A stretch of 42,198 bases of DNA from Bacteroidales bacterium. Lineage in GTDB: Bacteria > Bacteroidota > Bacteroidia > Bacteroidales > F082. How positions within the stretch are numbered: the stretch's first letter is position 1; the number at the start of each line of letters is the position of its first letter. Shown one piece after another: positions 17,057 to 27,800 of this stretch. The translations under genes and the position numbers were made by a program. The notes beneath the pieces are model-generated. The model searched no databases, was not told where the DNA came from, and saw nothing but the letters and a program-made list of their open reading frames with translations. The DNA is taken from contig JANQGJ010000083.1 in NCBI GenBank assembly GCA_028277395.1, forward strand, positions 1 to 42,198. Reading direction: 5' to 3'.

Positions 17057-18343
17057 ATGAAAGAAATAAGCCATATATATCAACACTTTTTAAATTCCAA
17101 AGGTGTTGTTACCGATACAAGGAAAGATGTTTCAGGTAAAATGTTTTTTGCTTTATCAGGTGAGAATTTTGATGGTAATAAGTTTGCATCACAGGCACTA
17201 AAAAGTGGTGCATCAGTCTGTGTAATCGATAATCCTGATTACAAAATTAACGACAAATTCATTGTAGTTCCTGATGTATTGTCAGCTCTACAAAAGATGG
17301 CTCATCATCATCGAATTGTTAGCAACGCTAAAGTTCTTGCCATAACAGGATCAAATGGGAAAACAACAACAAAAGAACTTATATCGTCTGTTCTTGGTAG
17401 TTCTACCAACATTACTTCAACCAGCGGTAATCTTAATAACCATATTGGCGTCCCTCTTACATTATTAAAGATAAAAAAGAATACCAAAATAGCTGTAGTG
17501 GAAATGGGTGCAAATCATATAGGTGAGATTAACAGTCTATGTGAAATTGCTGATCCGGATATAGGAATAATAACCAATATTGGTAAAGCTCATCTTGAAG
17601 GTTTTGGATCTTTTCTGGGAGTGATAACTGCCAAAAGTGAATTGTACAAATTCATTAAAAAGAAAAATGGTAAAGTAATTGTTAATGTCAGCGATCCGTT
17701 ACTCAACGACTTATCCAAAGAAATCCCAAGAATGACCTACGGTACAAATAATGCAGATGTTGAAGGTGATATTATATGTTCCTACCCTTTTTTAACATTA
17801 AAGTGGAGATGTAACAATAATATTTCGCAATGCAACAGTAGATTATATGGTAAATACAACTTCAATAACATCCTTTGTGCAATAGCCACCGGCATATATT
17901 TTGATGTAGATATACCTTCTATAAATCAATCTATTGAACAATATATTTCTAAAAATAACAGATCGCAACTAATTAAAACAAAGAGCAACAGAATTGTCCT
18001 TGATGCATATAATGCAAATCCGTACAGCATGAATGAAGCCATACAGAGCTTTTTAGAAAGGAATTTTAAGAATACATGGTTATTTATCGGAGATATGTTT
18101 GAACTGGGAGTATATTCAGCCGAAGAACATAATATTATAATTGATATATTGAAAAGTTCCGGTTTTGACAATGTTGTACTGATAGGTAATGAGTTTAAAA
18201 AGCTAAATAACAGGGACTACATTACATTCGAAACAACCAACGAAGCTATTGAATTCCTGAAAGTAAATAAGATAAATGGCTCAGATATCCTGATAAAAGG
18301 TTCGAGGGGAATGAAGCTTGAAAAACTTGTAGAATATCTCTAA
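17057..18343 (+). CDS. murF: UDP-N-acetylmuramoyl-tripeptide--D-alanyl-D-alanine ligase
   Basis: MurF adds D-Ala-D-Ala to the UDP-MurNAc tripeptide, the last cytoplasmic step of peptidoglycan precursor synthesis. At 428 residues it has normal length. The substrate-binding N-terminal domain contains the family-typical VVTDTRKDVSGKMFFALSGE. The Mur ligase central domain has the P-loop ITGSNGKTTTKE (residues 96-107), then NLNNHIGVPLTLL and VVEMGANHIGEI. The C-terminal domain has DAYNANPYSM and FIGDMFELG. The ATG follows a terminator by six bases, so how it is transcribed is unclear. anmK follows after nine bases, making a cell-wall synthesis/recycling pair. Confidence 0.97.
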   Translation: MKEISHIYQHFLNSKGVVTDTRKDVSGKMFFALSGENFDGNKFASQALKSGASVCVIDNPDYKINDKFIVVPDVLSALQKMAHHHRIVSNAKVLAITGSNGKTTTKELISSVLGSSTNITSTSGNLNNHIGVPLTLLKIKKNTKIAVVEMGANHIGEINSLCEIADPDIGIITNIGKAHLEGFGSFLGVITAKSELYKFIKKKNGKVIVNVSDPLLNDLSKEIPRMTYGTNNADVEGDIICSYPFLTLKWRCNNNISQCNSRLYGKYNFNNILCAIATGIYFDVDIPSINQSIEQYISKNNRSQLIKTKSNRIVLDAYNANPYSMNEAIQSFLERNFKNTWLFIGDMFELGVYSAEEHNIIIDILKSSGFDNVVLIGNEFKKLNNRDYITFETTNEAIEFLKVNKINGSDILIKGSRGMKLEKLVEYL

Positions 18344-18352
18344 AGGTAAAAA

Positions 18353-19408
18353 ATGAATATTGTAAAAGCTTTGGGTATAATGTCAGGTAGTTCTCTTGAT
18401 GGTGTAGATATTGCATACTGTGAGTTTGGGTTTGACAAAGTATGGAATTTTATGATCATTAAGTCAGAAACCGTTCCATACGATGAACATTGGAGAAACA
18501 CACTTCAACACCTTGATACCGCTCATGGAGAAACACTTTGCAAAACTGATATTGAATATGGAAATCTATTATCGGACATAATATCAGACTTCGTTAAAAA
18601 AAATGATCTGGTACCTGATATAATATCATCACATGGTCACACAATATACCACAACCCTGCTAAATATTATACACTTCAAATTGGCAATGGTCAGGTTATT
18701 GCAACCAAAACCGGAATTAAAACGATTACCGATTATCGTATTAAAGACATCACTTTGGGAGGGCACGGAGCACCATTGGTTCCTATTGGTGATCAGCTTT
18801 TATTCTCAGAATATGATTTTTGTATCAACATTGGAGGTATTGCAAATATATCCTTTCTGGAAAATGATAAAAGAGTTGCATTTGATATTTGTCCTTCCAA
18901 TCAGTTACTCAACTATTTAAGCATGCAGGTTGGTAAAACCTTTGACTATAATGGGAACATTGCTCAACTTGGTAAGCTTGACAAAGATTTGTTTAATAAA
19001 TTAAATGATCATCCTTACTATAAACTATCATATCCAAAATCTATTAGTAATCAATTGGTTAACAATGAATTCATCCCCATTCTAAATAACTCGAATACGG
19101 AAATTGCCAACAAACTCTATACTACCTGTAAGCATATTGCGTACCAGATCAATGAAATTACAAAAATTAAAAAGAATCCTGGAATTCTTATAACCGGTGG
19201 CGGTGCACATAATGGTTTTCTTGTAAATGCAATTAAATATGAAACACTTCAGAATATAATTGTTCCGGATAAAACTATCATTAATTATAAGGAAGCTTTG
19301 ATTTTTGCTTTTATGGGAGTTTTAAACATGAAAGAAAAGATAAATTGTCTTTCGTCAGCTACCGGTGCGAGCAGAGACAGTATTTGTGGTGTGTTATATA
19401 AGCCCTGA
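18353..19408 (+). CDS. anmK: Anhydro-N-acetylmuramic acid kinase
   Basis: AnmK opens and phosphorylates 1,6-anhydro-MurNAc to MurNAc-6-phosphate during peptidoglycan recycling. The 351-residue protein has the ATP-binding N-terminal signature LGIMSGSSLDGVDIAY (residues 7-22). It also has LGGHGAPLVPIGDQLLF with the FCINIGGIANISF segment, and the C-terminal LITGGGAHNGFL. These order and spacing features match the family closely. It lies nine bases after murF and is almost certainly co-transcribed with it, joining de novo and salvage arms of wall metabolism. Confidence 0.96.
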   Translation: MNIVKALGIMSGSSLDGVDIAYCEFGFDKVWNFMIIKSETVPYDEHWRNTLQHLDTAHGETLCKTDIEYGNLLSDIISDFVKKNDLVPDIISSHGHTIYHNPAKYYTLQIGNGQVIATKTGIKTITDYRIKDITLGGHGAPLVPIGDQLLFSEYDFCINIGGIANISFLENDKRVAFDICPSNQLLNYLSMQVGKTFDYNGNIAQLGKLDKDLFNKLNDHPYYKLSYPKSISNQLVNNEFIPILNNSNTEIANKLYTTCKHIAYQINEITKIKKNPGILITGGGAHNGFLVNAIKYETLQNIIVPDKTIINYKEALIFAFMGVLNMKEKINCLSSATGASRDSICGVLYKP

Positions 19409-19583
19409 TACCCCCCCTACGCTCATTATGTCTTGATTTTATGACAGTTACATAAATCACAATAATAGTAATTAACCTTAACTTCACATAACCATATTTT
19501 AATTAATGGTTTTATAACATTTACTGAAAATTAACTTAATGTTCTTCATTTAAATTGCGTGATTTTAACCAACTAAATTTATT

Positions 19584-22349
19584 ATGAAGAAAATTACTCT
19601 GTTGTTATCAACTATTATGTTGATTATAACTGTATCAGCACAAAATTTTGGAGTTGTTAAAGGACGCGTTACCGATAGCGAAAATCTTCCATTGCCAGGA
19701 GCAAATATAATGATAGAAGGGATGACTATTGGAACTGCAACCGATGTTAACGGATTCTATACAATGGTGAAGGTAGAAGCTGGAAAGCATACAATAACCG
19801 TAAGTTACATAGGATTCGAAACCCAAACAGCTGATATTGAAGTTGTTGAAAGCACAACAACTGAACAGAATTTCCGGCTAAAACCAGGAATATTATTAGA
19901 AGAGGTAGAAATTGGATATAATCTGCAAGGTCAGGCAAAGGCACTTAACCAGCAGAGAAGTGCAGTAAATGTAACCAATATTGTTGCAAGCGATCAGGTT
20001 GGTAAATTTCCTGATGAAAACGTAGGTGATGCTATTAAGCGAATTCCCGGAATTAACGTACAATACGACCAGGGAGAAGCAAGATTTGGACATATAAGAG
20101 GGACTGAACCAAGATTAAATTCAGTATCAATTAATGGTGAAAGAGTACCTTCAGCTGAAGGAGAAGTAAGAGCGGTTCAACTCGATCTGATCCCTTCTGA
20201 TATGGTTCAAACAATAGAGGTGAATAAAACACTTACTTCGGATATGGACGCAGATGCCATTGGTGGGTCAATAAACCTTGTAACCAGATCAGCACCCGAT
20301 GCTACCAGGATATCAGGAACACTTGGAACCGGATACAACCTGATCTCTGAAAAACCAACTTTAACAGGTTCAGCAATACTTGCTACAAGATTTGCAAAAA
20401 ACAAAATGGGAGTTGTGTTCAGCGGTTCATATTACGACAATCCAATGGGTTCAGATAATATTGAAGCAGAATGGGAACTGGATGATAACAATAATCCTTT
20501 TGTGAACGACTTTCAGGTAAGACAGTATTATTTACAAAGGATAAGGAAAAGTTTTTCACTGGCATTCGACTACAACATAAACGACAATCATACTCTTTAC
20601 GTATCAGGAATTTACAATCACAGAAACGACTGGGAAAACCGTTATCGCAGGAGGTATAAAGATATTGAATATGATGATGAAAGTGGTAAATGGACAACCG
20701 AGATCCGCAGGCAGACAAAAGCCGGTTCATATGATGATAAATATGCAAGGCTTGAAGATCAAAGAACTCTCAGTACACAGTTAGGTGGTGAGCATTTGCT
20801 TGGAAACATTAGTCTGACATGGTCAGGATCATATGCAAAAGCTTCTGAGAAAAGACCTAACGAAAGATATATATCTTATCGTGCAAAAGATGCAGAAGTA
20901 ATTCCGGATCTGTCAGACCCTAGAAAACCATCATTTATAGTAGTTGACAGCGAATTAGCTGATTTTAGCAGTGAGTATGGACTGAAAGAGATTACAGAAG
21001 AACATCAATATACTGATGAAGTAGATATGAATGGTAGAATTGACTTAAATATTCCATTACTTACCGGAGCCTACGAAAACAGTATAAAAGTTGGAGCCAG
21101 ATATCGTGGTAAGGAGAAAAAACGTGATAATGAGTTTTACGAATACAAACCAATTGATGAAGACGGTTTTGATGCCCAGGTACTTAATAATCTAAGTGAT
21201 CAGACAAAAAGCAATTTCCTTGCCGGAGATTATGAAGCCGGACGTTTTGTAAGTAAAGAGTTTTTGGGAAAACAGGATTTAAATAACAGTGAACTGTTTG
21301 ATAAATCAACAGTTAATGAAGAGCTCGCAGGAAATTACAATGCTACCGAAAACATCACATCAGGATATTTAATGTTAAATCAAAACTTTGGAGCTAAACT
21401 ACTTATGATTGCCGGTGTAAGATTCGAGCATACATCCCTTGAATCACAGGGTTATATTTATGATGCTGATGAAGACGAATTACACCAGACTGAAAAAGCT
21501 ACTGACAGTTATACTAATGTTATGCCTAACCTGCAATTCAAATATACCATCAATCCAAATAATATTTTCAGAGTTGCTTTCACAAACACTCTTGCCAGAC
21601 CAAATTACTATGACTTAGTTCCTTACAAAGAAATTTTTAGAGAAGATAATGAGGTGAAAATTGGTAATCCCGGATTGAAACCTACTATCTCCTATAATGT
21701 TGATGTAATGTACGAAAGCTATTTTAAAAGTATTGGAATTGTTTCAGGAGGTCTTTTCTATAAAAGCATAAGTGATTTTATAATTGAAGTTGAAAAACGT
21801 GATTATGAATATGAAGGTAACACATGGGATAAATTCGAACAGGCTATAAACGGCGGTGATGCAACAATTACAGGTGCTGAGCTTGCATTTCAGAGAAACC
21901 TGGATTTTCTACCTGGTGCACTTAAAGGAATCGGTGTTTATTTGAATTATACTTATATTCATTCAGAAGTAAGCAACTTCCGGATAGAAGGACGTGAAGG
22001 TGAAGACCTTGCTCTTCCGGGAACTCCTGAAAACAATTTTAACGCCTCGTTATCATATGAATATAAAGGCTTTAGCTTTAGGGCGTCGGGAAATCTTGCA
22101 AGCTCATTCCGTGATTCAGAAGGTATTGGTGAAGAATCATTCTACGACAGATGGTATGACAATGTTTTCTATCTTGATATTAATGCATTCTATTCATTTG
22201 GAAAATACTGGAAAGTATTTATTGATGCTCAGAATTTAACAAACCAGCCATTAAGATATTACCAGGGTGTGAAAGACAGAACAATGCAAGCTGAATATTA
22301 CAATATGAGTTTCTCAGTTGGAGTTAAATTTGACATGTTTATGGATTAG
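19584..22349 (+). CDS. TonB-dependent outer membrane receptor
   Basis: A 921-residue receptor. Residues 1-19 are a signal peptide. Residues about 23-100 form a carboxypeptidase-regulatory-like domain (VVKGRVTDSENLPLPGANI). A TonB-box-like LLEEVEIGYN follows at about 104-113. The plug has GDAIKRIPGINVQYDQGEAR and SDMDADAIGGSINLVTRSAP, and the 22-strand barrel occupies the rest. The plug sequence resembles the Xanthomonas/Caulobacter type of TonB receptor rather than SusC; no SusD partner is next to it. A phytase lipoprotein gene follows, suggesting inositol phosphate or another phosphorylated ligand, which is inference from position. The 175-base upstream gap holds no clear -7 box that I can defend. 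Confidence 0.92.
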   Translation: MKKITLLLSTIMLIITVSAQNFGVVKGRVTDSENLPLPGANIMIEGMTIGTATDVNGFYTMVKVEAGKHTITVSYIGFETQTADIEVVESTTTEQNFRLKPGILLEEVEIGYNLQGQAKALNQQRSAVNVTNIVASDQVGKFPDENVGDAIKRIPGINVQYDQGEARFGHIRGTEPRLNSVSINGERVPSAEGEVRAVQLDLIPSDMVQTIEVNKTLTSDMDADAIGGSINLVTRSAPDATRISGTLGTGYNLISEKPTLTGSAILATRFAKNKMGVVFSGSYYDNPMGSDNIEAEWELDDNNNPFVNDFQVRQYYLQRIRKSFSLAFDYNINDNHTLYVSGIYNHRNDWENRYRRRYKDIEYDDESGKWTTEIRRQTKAGSYDDKYARLEDQRTLSTQLGGEHLLGNISLTWSGSYAKASEKRPNERYISYRAKDAEVIPDLSDPRKPSFIVVDSELADFSSEYGLKEITEEHQYTDEVDMNGRIDLNIPLLTGAYENSIKVGARYRGKEKKRDNEFYEYKPIDEDGFDAQVLNNLSDQTKSNFLAGDYEAGRFVSKEFLGKQDLNNSELFDKSTVNEELAGNYNATENITSGYLMLNQNFGAKLLMIAGVRFEHTSLESQGYIYDADEDELHQTEKATDSYTNVMPNLQFKYTINPNNIFRVAFTNTLARPNYYDLVPYKEIFREDNEVKIGNPGLKPTISYNVDVMYESYFKSIGIVSGGLFYKSISDFIIEVEKRDYEYEGNTWDKFEQAINGGDATITGAELAFQRNLDFLPGALKGIGVYLNYTYIHSEVSNFRIEGREGEDLALPGTPENNFNASLSYEYKGFSFRASGNLASSFRDSEGIGEESFYDRWYDNVFYLDINAFYSFGKYWKVFIDAQNLTNQPLRYYQGVKDRTMQAEYYNMSFSVGVKFDMFMD

Positions 22350-22372
22350 TGTCTCGCATTTAATTATTTCCC

Positions 22373-22453
22373 AAGCGGTTGTCTCAACTTAATAGTGCTC
22401 TGCAAACTATACTACCGACATAACGAACTGTTATTAAGAGACGCCGCTTTTTT
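22373..22453 (+). terminator. Long-stem terminator after the TonB receptor
   Basis: AAGCGG (22373-22378) pairs with CCGCTT (22444-22449), and TGTCTC with GAGACG just inside it. TTAATA pairs with TATTAA further in after a small bulge. The right arm runs into TTTTTT. It separates receptor and phytase transcription at least in part. The roughly 32-base unpaired top is longer than usual. Confidence 0.65.
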
Positions 22454-22457
22454 AATT

Positions 22458-22465
22458 TATCTTTA
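22458..22465 (+). promoter_or_regulatory. Candidate -7 box for the phytase gene
   Basis: TATCTTTA differs from the TAnnTTTG consensus only at the last base and lies 25 bases before the phytase ATG, directly after the receptor terminator. No -33 element is clear. Confidence 0.35.
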
Positions 22466-22490
22466 TGATCATTATTAAAAATACAACACC

Positions 22491-23597
22491 ATGAAATTCA
22501 CTGCAAACTCCCTGTTACTAATTTTTTTATTGAGTTCATGTGGCAATTTTAAAAACTTCAACAAAAATGGAATACAGGATAATTTTTATGAGGTTCATGC
22601 AAAAATACAAACCACTTCTGTTGATTCGGGTGATGATGCCGCAGATGATCCCGCATTCTGGTATAATGCTGATTTACCATCTGATAGCAGAATAATAGGA
22701 ACTGACAAACAAAAAGGTATTGGCATTTACAAACTTAGCGGAGAGCTTGACAACTTTGCGTTAGTTGGTAAAACAAATAATTGCGATGTTCAATACAACT
22801 TCTTTACGGGTTCTGACACTTTTGATATTATAGGAGCATCAAATCGTAGTAATAATACAATATCTGTTTATAGCTTCAATCGGTCAACTAAATCACTGGA
22901 GATCAAACCTTTAGTTTCAATCCCCGTAATTACTCAGGAAGTTTACGGGTTTTGCTTCTATAAACCTGTAAGCAGTGGCTTACTTTATGCAATATCCGTT
23001 GGAAAAGATGGGTTAATTGAAAAATATCTGGTAAGGATTAATGAAGATTCCGTAGGTTATGATCTTGTGTGGAAGTATAAACTTGAAACACAGTGCGAGG
23101 GACTTGTTGCAGACAATGAGCAGGAAATTCTTTATGTTGGAGAAGAAAATGCAGGTATCTGGAAGTTTTTCATGAATCCGGCAGAAGACTATCGCGTTCA
23201 GAAAATTGCTGACCTTAACACAAACCAATCGCTGAGAGCTGACATTGAAGGCCTTACTCTATATTATACTGCAAACAATGGTGGTTACCTTATTGCTTCA
23301 AGTCAGGGAAATAATTCATATGCAGTTTTTGAAAGAAATGAAAACAATAAATACCTGGGTAGTTTCAGGATAGTTGATTCTGATGAAATTGATGGAACCT
23401 CGGAAACAGATGGTATTGATGTAATTAACCTGGATCTTGGTGATCTCTTTCCAATGGGTGTATTTATTGCCCAGGATGGAAACAACAGGGAAAATGGGAA
23501 AAAAGCAAATCAGAATTTCAAATTAGTTCCCTGGGATAGTATTTCGAAAGTCTTTGATCAACCATTGATAATTGACAAAAGCTATACGTTAAAATAG
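22491..23597 (+). CDS. Beta-propeller phytase (3-phytase), lipoprotein
   Basis: A 368-residue secreted lipoprotein (LLSSC, lipidated Cys17) of the beta-propeller phytase family, which releases phosphate from myo-inositol hexakisphosphate using calcium. The family hallmark DDAADDPAFW is at residues 48-57. Propeller-like segments follow, including RIIGTDKQKGIGIYKLSGEL, CEGLVADNEQEILYVGEEN, DIEGLTLYYTANNGGYLIAS, and the late DGIDVINLDLG with FPMGVFIAQDGNN. No acidic export signal follows the lipidated Cys, so a periplasm-facing location is likely. It follows the TonB receptor and is convergent with gap. The receptor-phytase pairing supports phosphate scavenging. Confidence 0.93.
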   Translation: MKFTANSLLLIFLLSSCGNFKNFNKNGIQDNFYEVHAKIQTTSVDSGDDAADDPAFWYNADLPSDSRIIGTDKQKGIGIYKLSGELDNFALVGKTNNCDVQYNFFTGSDTFDIIGASNRSNNTISVYSFNRSTKSLEIKPLVSIPVITQEVYGFCFYKPVSSGLLYAISVGKDGLIEKYLVRINEDSVGYDLVWKYKLETQCEGLVADNEQEILYVGEENAGIWKFFMNPAEDYRVQKIADLNTNQSLRADIEGLTLYYTANNGGYLIASSQGNNSYAVFERNENNKYLGSFRIVDSDEIDGTSETDGIDVINLDLGDLFPMGVFIAQDGNNRENGKKANQNFKLVPWDSISKVFDQPLIIDKSYTLK

Positions 23598-23669
23598 CAG
23601 GAACAGGCTGAGTTTAGGGCTTTCTATATTAATGGAATTACAAAGTCAGTAACATTAAAAATGACTTCA

Positions 23670-23720
23670 TAAAAAAAAGTAAGTGGGCAAGTGACAATAT
23701 CCAGGAATCACTCCACCCAC
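23670..23720 (-). terminator. Terminator of gap
   Basis: On the minus strand GTGGG (23716-23720) pairs with CCCAC (23683-23687), and AGTGA with TCACT inside it, across two small bulges. The stem is followed by TTACTTTTTTTT. It lies 24 bases past the gap stop codon and fits a Rho-independent terminator. Confidence 0.6.
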
Positions 23721-23743
23721 AAACTACCAAACTAATTCAAATA

Positions 23744-24751
23744 TTAAAAATTAAAAAGATCTATCATGTCAACAACACGACATGAGTAACCCCACTCATT
23801 ATCATACCAGGCTAATACTTTAACAGTTTTACCCTGTACCATCAGGCTTTCTTTATCATAAATTGATGAATGGCTGTTATGAATTATATCTACTGATACT
23901 ATTGGATCCTCCTGATACTCGAGAATTCCTTTCATGGGCCCTTCAGCAGCCTCTTTCATTGCGGCATTTATCTCGTCTTTCGAAGCTTCGGTTTTCAGAT
24001 TAACAACTAAATCAACAAGTGAACCTGTCGGGGTGGGCACTCTTATTGCCATTCCATCAAGTTTACCATTCAAATCAGGAATTACCTTGCCAACGGCTTT
24101 TGCAGCTCCGGTTGTTGTTGGTATCTGGCTAACAGCAGCAGATCTTGCTCTTCTTAAATCTGAATGCGGTGCATCAAGAATTCTTTGATCATTTGTATAG
24201 GCATGAATGGTCGTCATTAATCCATTCTCTATTCCAAATCTGTCGTTTAACACCTTAGCTACGGGAGCCAGGCAATTTGTGGTACATGACGCATTGGATA
24301 CACATTGATCATCATCCTGTAATTCATCATCATTTACTCCTAATACTATCATTCGGTCAATCTGATCCTTTGCTGGAACGGTAAGCACAACTTTCTTAGC
24401 ACCTTTCTTCAAGTGGTCACCGTAACCACCTTTATTACTTTCTTTCGATCTGAAAATTCCGGTAGCCTCAACAACAACATCAGGGGTCTCTACCCAGTTT
24501 ATATCAATAGGCTGTCTTTCTGCAGTAACTCTTACTTCTTTTCCATTAACAATTAAACTATTTTCATTGTATGAAACCTCTCCGTTAAATTTTCCCTGAG
24601 TTGAATCATACTTCAGTAGATGAGCAAGAGTTTTTGTGTCAGTTAAATCGTTTATACCAACAACTTCCATGTTCGCTTTGTCTTCAACCAGTTTAAATAC
24701 GTTGCGACCTATGCGTCCGAATCCGTTGATTCCAATTTTTATTTTAGTCAT
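23744..24751 (-). CDS. gap: Glyceraldehyde-3-phosphate dehydrogenase
   Basis: A 335-residue type I GAPDH that oxidises glyceraldehyde-3-phosphate to 1,3-bisphosphoglycerate in glycolysis, or runs in reverse in gluconeogenesis. The N terminus has the Rossmann motif INGFGRIGR. Asp35 in GINDLTD favours NAD over NADP. The catalytic Cys156 is in SNASCTTNCLAP and the catalytic His183 is in TIHAYTNDQ. The C-terminal WYDNEWGYSCRVVDM is standard. It is a single-gene transcript with its own terminator, divergent from the PPDK-like gene across 144 bases. No exact -7 box is visible for it. Confidence 0.97.
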   Translation of the reverse strand: MTKIKIGINGFGRIGRNVFKLVEDKANMEVVGINDLTDTKTLAHLLKYDSTQGKFNGEVSYNENSLIVNGKEVRVTAERQPIDINWVETPDVVVEATGIFRSKESNKGGYGDHLKKGAKKVVLTVPAKDQIDRMIVLGVNDDELQDDDQCVSNASCTTNCLAPVAKVLNDRFGIENGLMTTIHAYTNDQRILDAPHSDLRRARSAAVSQIPTTTGAAKAVGKVIPDLNGKLDGMAIRVPTPTGSLVDLVVNLKTEASKDEINAAMKEAAEGPMKGILEYQEDPIVSVDIIHNSHSSIYDKESLMVQGKTVKVLAWYDNEWGYSCRVVDMIDLFNF

Positions 24752-24815
24752 AGTTTTAGTATTAAGTTATTAAAATCAGGTAGAATAAATTAAACACTTA
24801 AATTAGTATTATCCT

Positions 24816-24837
24816 TACCTTTGTGAGGAATACCTCA
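24816..24837 (+). promoter_or_regulatory. Candidate -7 box and leader hairpin for the PPDK-like gene
   Basis: TACCTTTG (24816-24823) is an exact -7 match. It is followed directly by a small hairpin, TGAGG/CCTCA with a 4-base loop (24824-24837), at or just after the expected start of transcription. The leader would be about 65 bases. No clear -33 TTG is seen. Confidence 0.45.
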
Positions 24838-24895
24838 ATTAATGCAAGCAAAATTAAACTAAAATGATCTATCATTTTTCGTATTTTGGACCAAT

Positions 24896-27800
24896 ATGAC
24901 AGAAAAATTCAAATCAAAAGCACTTGAAGCAAACCTTGCGGAAACAAGATATAAAGACGTAAAATTACCTCCTGAATATCAGGCATTTATCAATTTGTCA
25001 AAAAAGTACTTTGGAATCAATAAACGTGCAAACGATTGCATCATAGAATACCAGCATCCTTTTTCTAACAGAAAATTTGTTACGGAAGAACTAAGAAAGA
25101 TATTATTGACAGATTATTGGTATTACATAGGGTTAAGTAACCCTGAAGGTGCATTTAAAATTCCGGTTAGTCTGCTAAAAAAACTTCTTATTGAGGAGAA
25201 AAGTAAAGACTTCCATGTTATAATAGTTAAATCTTTTCTTGAGTTTATTCAAAAACTGGGAAAAGAAAAGAAAGATTACTCCGACTTAATTGCATATTGT
25301 TTTGATGCACTAAAACAGGGTTTGAATAAAGATACTTACAGTTTCATTATTTCAATTAAGTACTTCAACAGATATCTTAAGGATATAATACTTCTTGACA
25401 GATTTAAGAATCAGCTATTACTCACCAATATAACTGTATACAGAAAAAATATAGAATACTGGCAAAGTACAACCAGGATAGAAAAGTGGATAGAAGAACA
25501 ATTGGAAATATTAAAAATCGATAAAGAAAAAATAATAGCGAATCTTGGAACACCTTGGTTCAACAGCTTATTGGAAAAACTTGAGAATATCGACAACTGG
25601 GACGATCTCACCTCCCAATTACCTGATTATGACATGGTCGCTGAGAGATTTGCTTCTGCTGTAAATCTTTTCGAAACATTTATCGAAAAGTTCTATTTCA
25701 GTTTCTATTTATTGCAACTTGAAGGGATGCGCTCTCATAAAGAAAGGATTATCTGGAACCTGAACAGTATGCTTAAACAGACAATTGATGAAGTTGATCC
25801 GAATGACATATTGAAATTTGTAGACAGTATATTTTCGTTTTGCTACGAACTTCGGAAAGATCACACATCTTCAGTTCTTGATATACTTCTGACACTAGGT
25901 AAAAAGATTATTGACATAGACAACACACATGATTACCATATTATACAACACTTTGAGGACAAGGTTATTAGCTTTGGGTTTGAAACACCTGGAATCGTTT
26001 ATGTAAATGAAGACTGGCAACTATCAGTAAACGAAAATCATATAAAAAATATTAGTGTCTGGCTTGAACTCATTGAATATTCGCAGTTGGAAATGGAAAG
26101 ACTGCTTTCCGTTCTAATTGTAAATTTACAACTTGGTGGTATATTTTTAAGTGATACAGATCTGTTTCAAAGAGAAATCACAAAAGTATTAAATTCAAAC
26201 ATTGCTCCTTTTTACAAAAGAGTAAAACAACTCACCAGGATATTCCCAGTTTACTTTAACGAGATTGGTGCTGAAGGAGAGATTAGGAAAGTTACAACTT
26301 CGATGGATGAAATTTCCCACCGAAAAGATAAGCTGATACATTTTCTGCGAAAACAGGTACACACTGAGAGTAACAACACATTAATTGAGCTTACAGGAAA
26401 GATATTTCATTTCTGGTATGACGGTAACATTGAGGCAATAAAAGATATTTTACCAAAAAACGTATATAACTCAATTGATAAAGAAAGTGAATATTTTGCC
26501 CCTGTTCACAATATGGTCACCGAATTATGCACAGGAGAAGATTGCAACCCTGATATGCTTTTGATTATGGCTGAAGGGGAGTTTGAAAAGCGCCTGCAGG
26601 GTCTGAGTACAAAAAACGACAGAGATATTGAAAGGTTACGGGATATGAGAATGCTCTATGCATATCTTAAAGAAAAATATTCTTTTGAAACAGTTGACAT
26701 ATCAAATATCCTTAAGAAATACTCTTATATTGATGATGAAGATATAATACTATTCAAGCTTGCACTTGATAAAGATGACTTTGGAGCTTCATTAAAGCTT
26801 ATTTATAAGTTTATGAATAACCTTAAAGAAATTATTTTTAATGAAGAAACAAGCAAAGGATGGGAGAATATTTATCATAAAAGACATATTGCAATTGGAA
26901 TACCATCAATGTATGGTACCTACAGGGAACAAAAATTCGAGGCACTTGGACTTACCTTCAGACTGGAAAATGTAGCAACCAGGCTTATGGAGAAGGTAGT
27001 TGAGAAAATTAATCTGAACTATATATCTGCAAAAACACTATCCGAAATTCATGACATACTTGAATTTTTCAGGAAAGGACTTGAACTTGACGGTGTTACA
27101 AACCAAAGCTTTAATTCTAACCTGTTAATGTTAAAATATAGTTTGAGATCCCAAAGCCTGTCGTTCGATCAGTATATTAATATTTTTCAGTTCCTGGCCG
27201 AAGATGTAAAACGTACAATAATTAAGTATTTTCTTAAATCATATGAAATTCCATTGAGAATAGTTATTCCACAGCTATTCGATAAAGACGGTAAACTATC
27301 AGAGGAAGAAGAAGTTAATTTGGTTAACCAAATGTCAGAGACATTTTATCGGGAGGTAATAGCCGAGGCATTTCTAATTCAACCGCTGGATAATTTTATA
27401 ACCAGGATTCTGGAATCACTAAGGGAAATGGATGATAATATACAGCCGTCAATGATAAGAGAGATCATGTCGTATAACTCCGATTTGGTAATTGCACGTT
27501 TAGGCAGACCAAACCCACAGGTTGATAACCAGGTATTCCTTGGATCAAAAGCTTATCACTTGAAAAATCTGAGAATGGCCGGATTTCCCATACCTCCCGG
27601 TTTTGTTCTTACAACCGAGGTATTTAGAAAACATACAGCAATATTCGAACACCCTGAGTTGAGAAATGAGATATACAAGCTCATAAAAGAACATCTTGCA
27701 AGGGTTGAACAGGCATCAGGAAAAGAGTTTGGTAATCCTGATAATCCTTTGCTTTTATCAGTTCGATCTGGTACTGCAATATCAATGCCCGGTGCAATGG

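Noticed and set aside
19428..19447. A possible Pho box upstream of the TonB receptor: CTGTCAT on the minus strand at 19441-19447 with a partial repeat nearby.
   Set aside because: Only one half-site is good; the second is poor and the spacing is 13 rather than 11 bases. The pho link is attractive given the phytase but not supported.
23646..23668. A 6-base inverted repeat AAGTCA/TGACTT between phytase and gap as a phytase terminator.
   Set aside because: The stem is short and no T run follows on the plus strand; the A run belongs to the gap terminator on the other strand.
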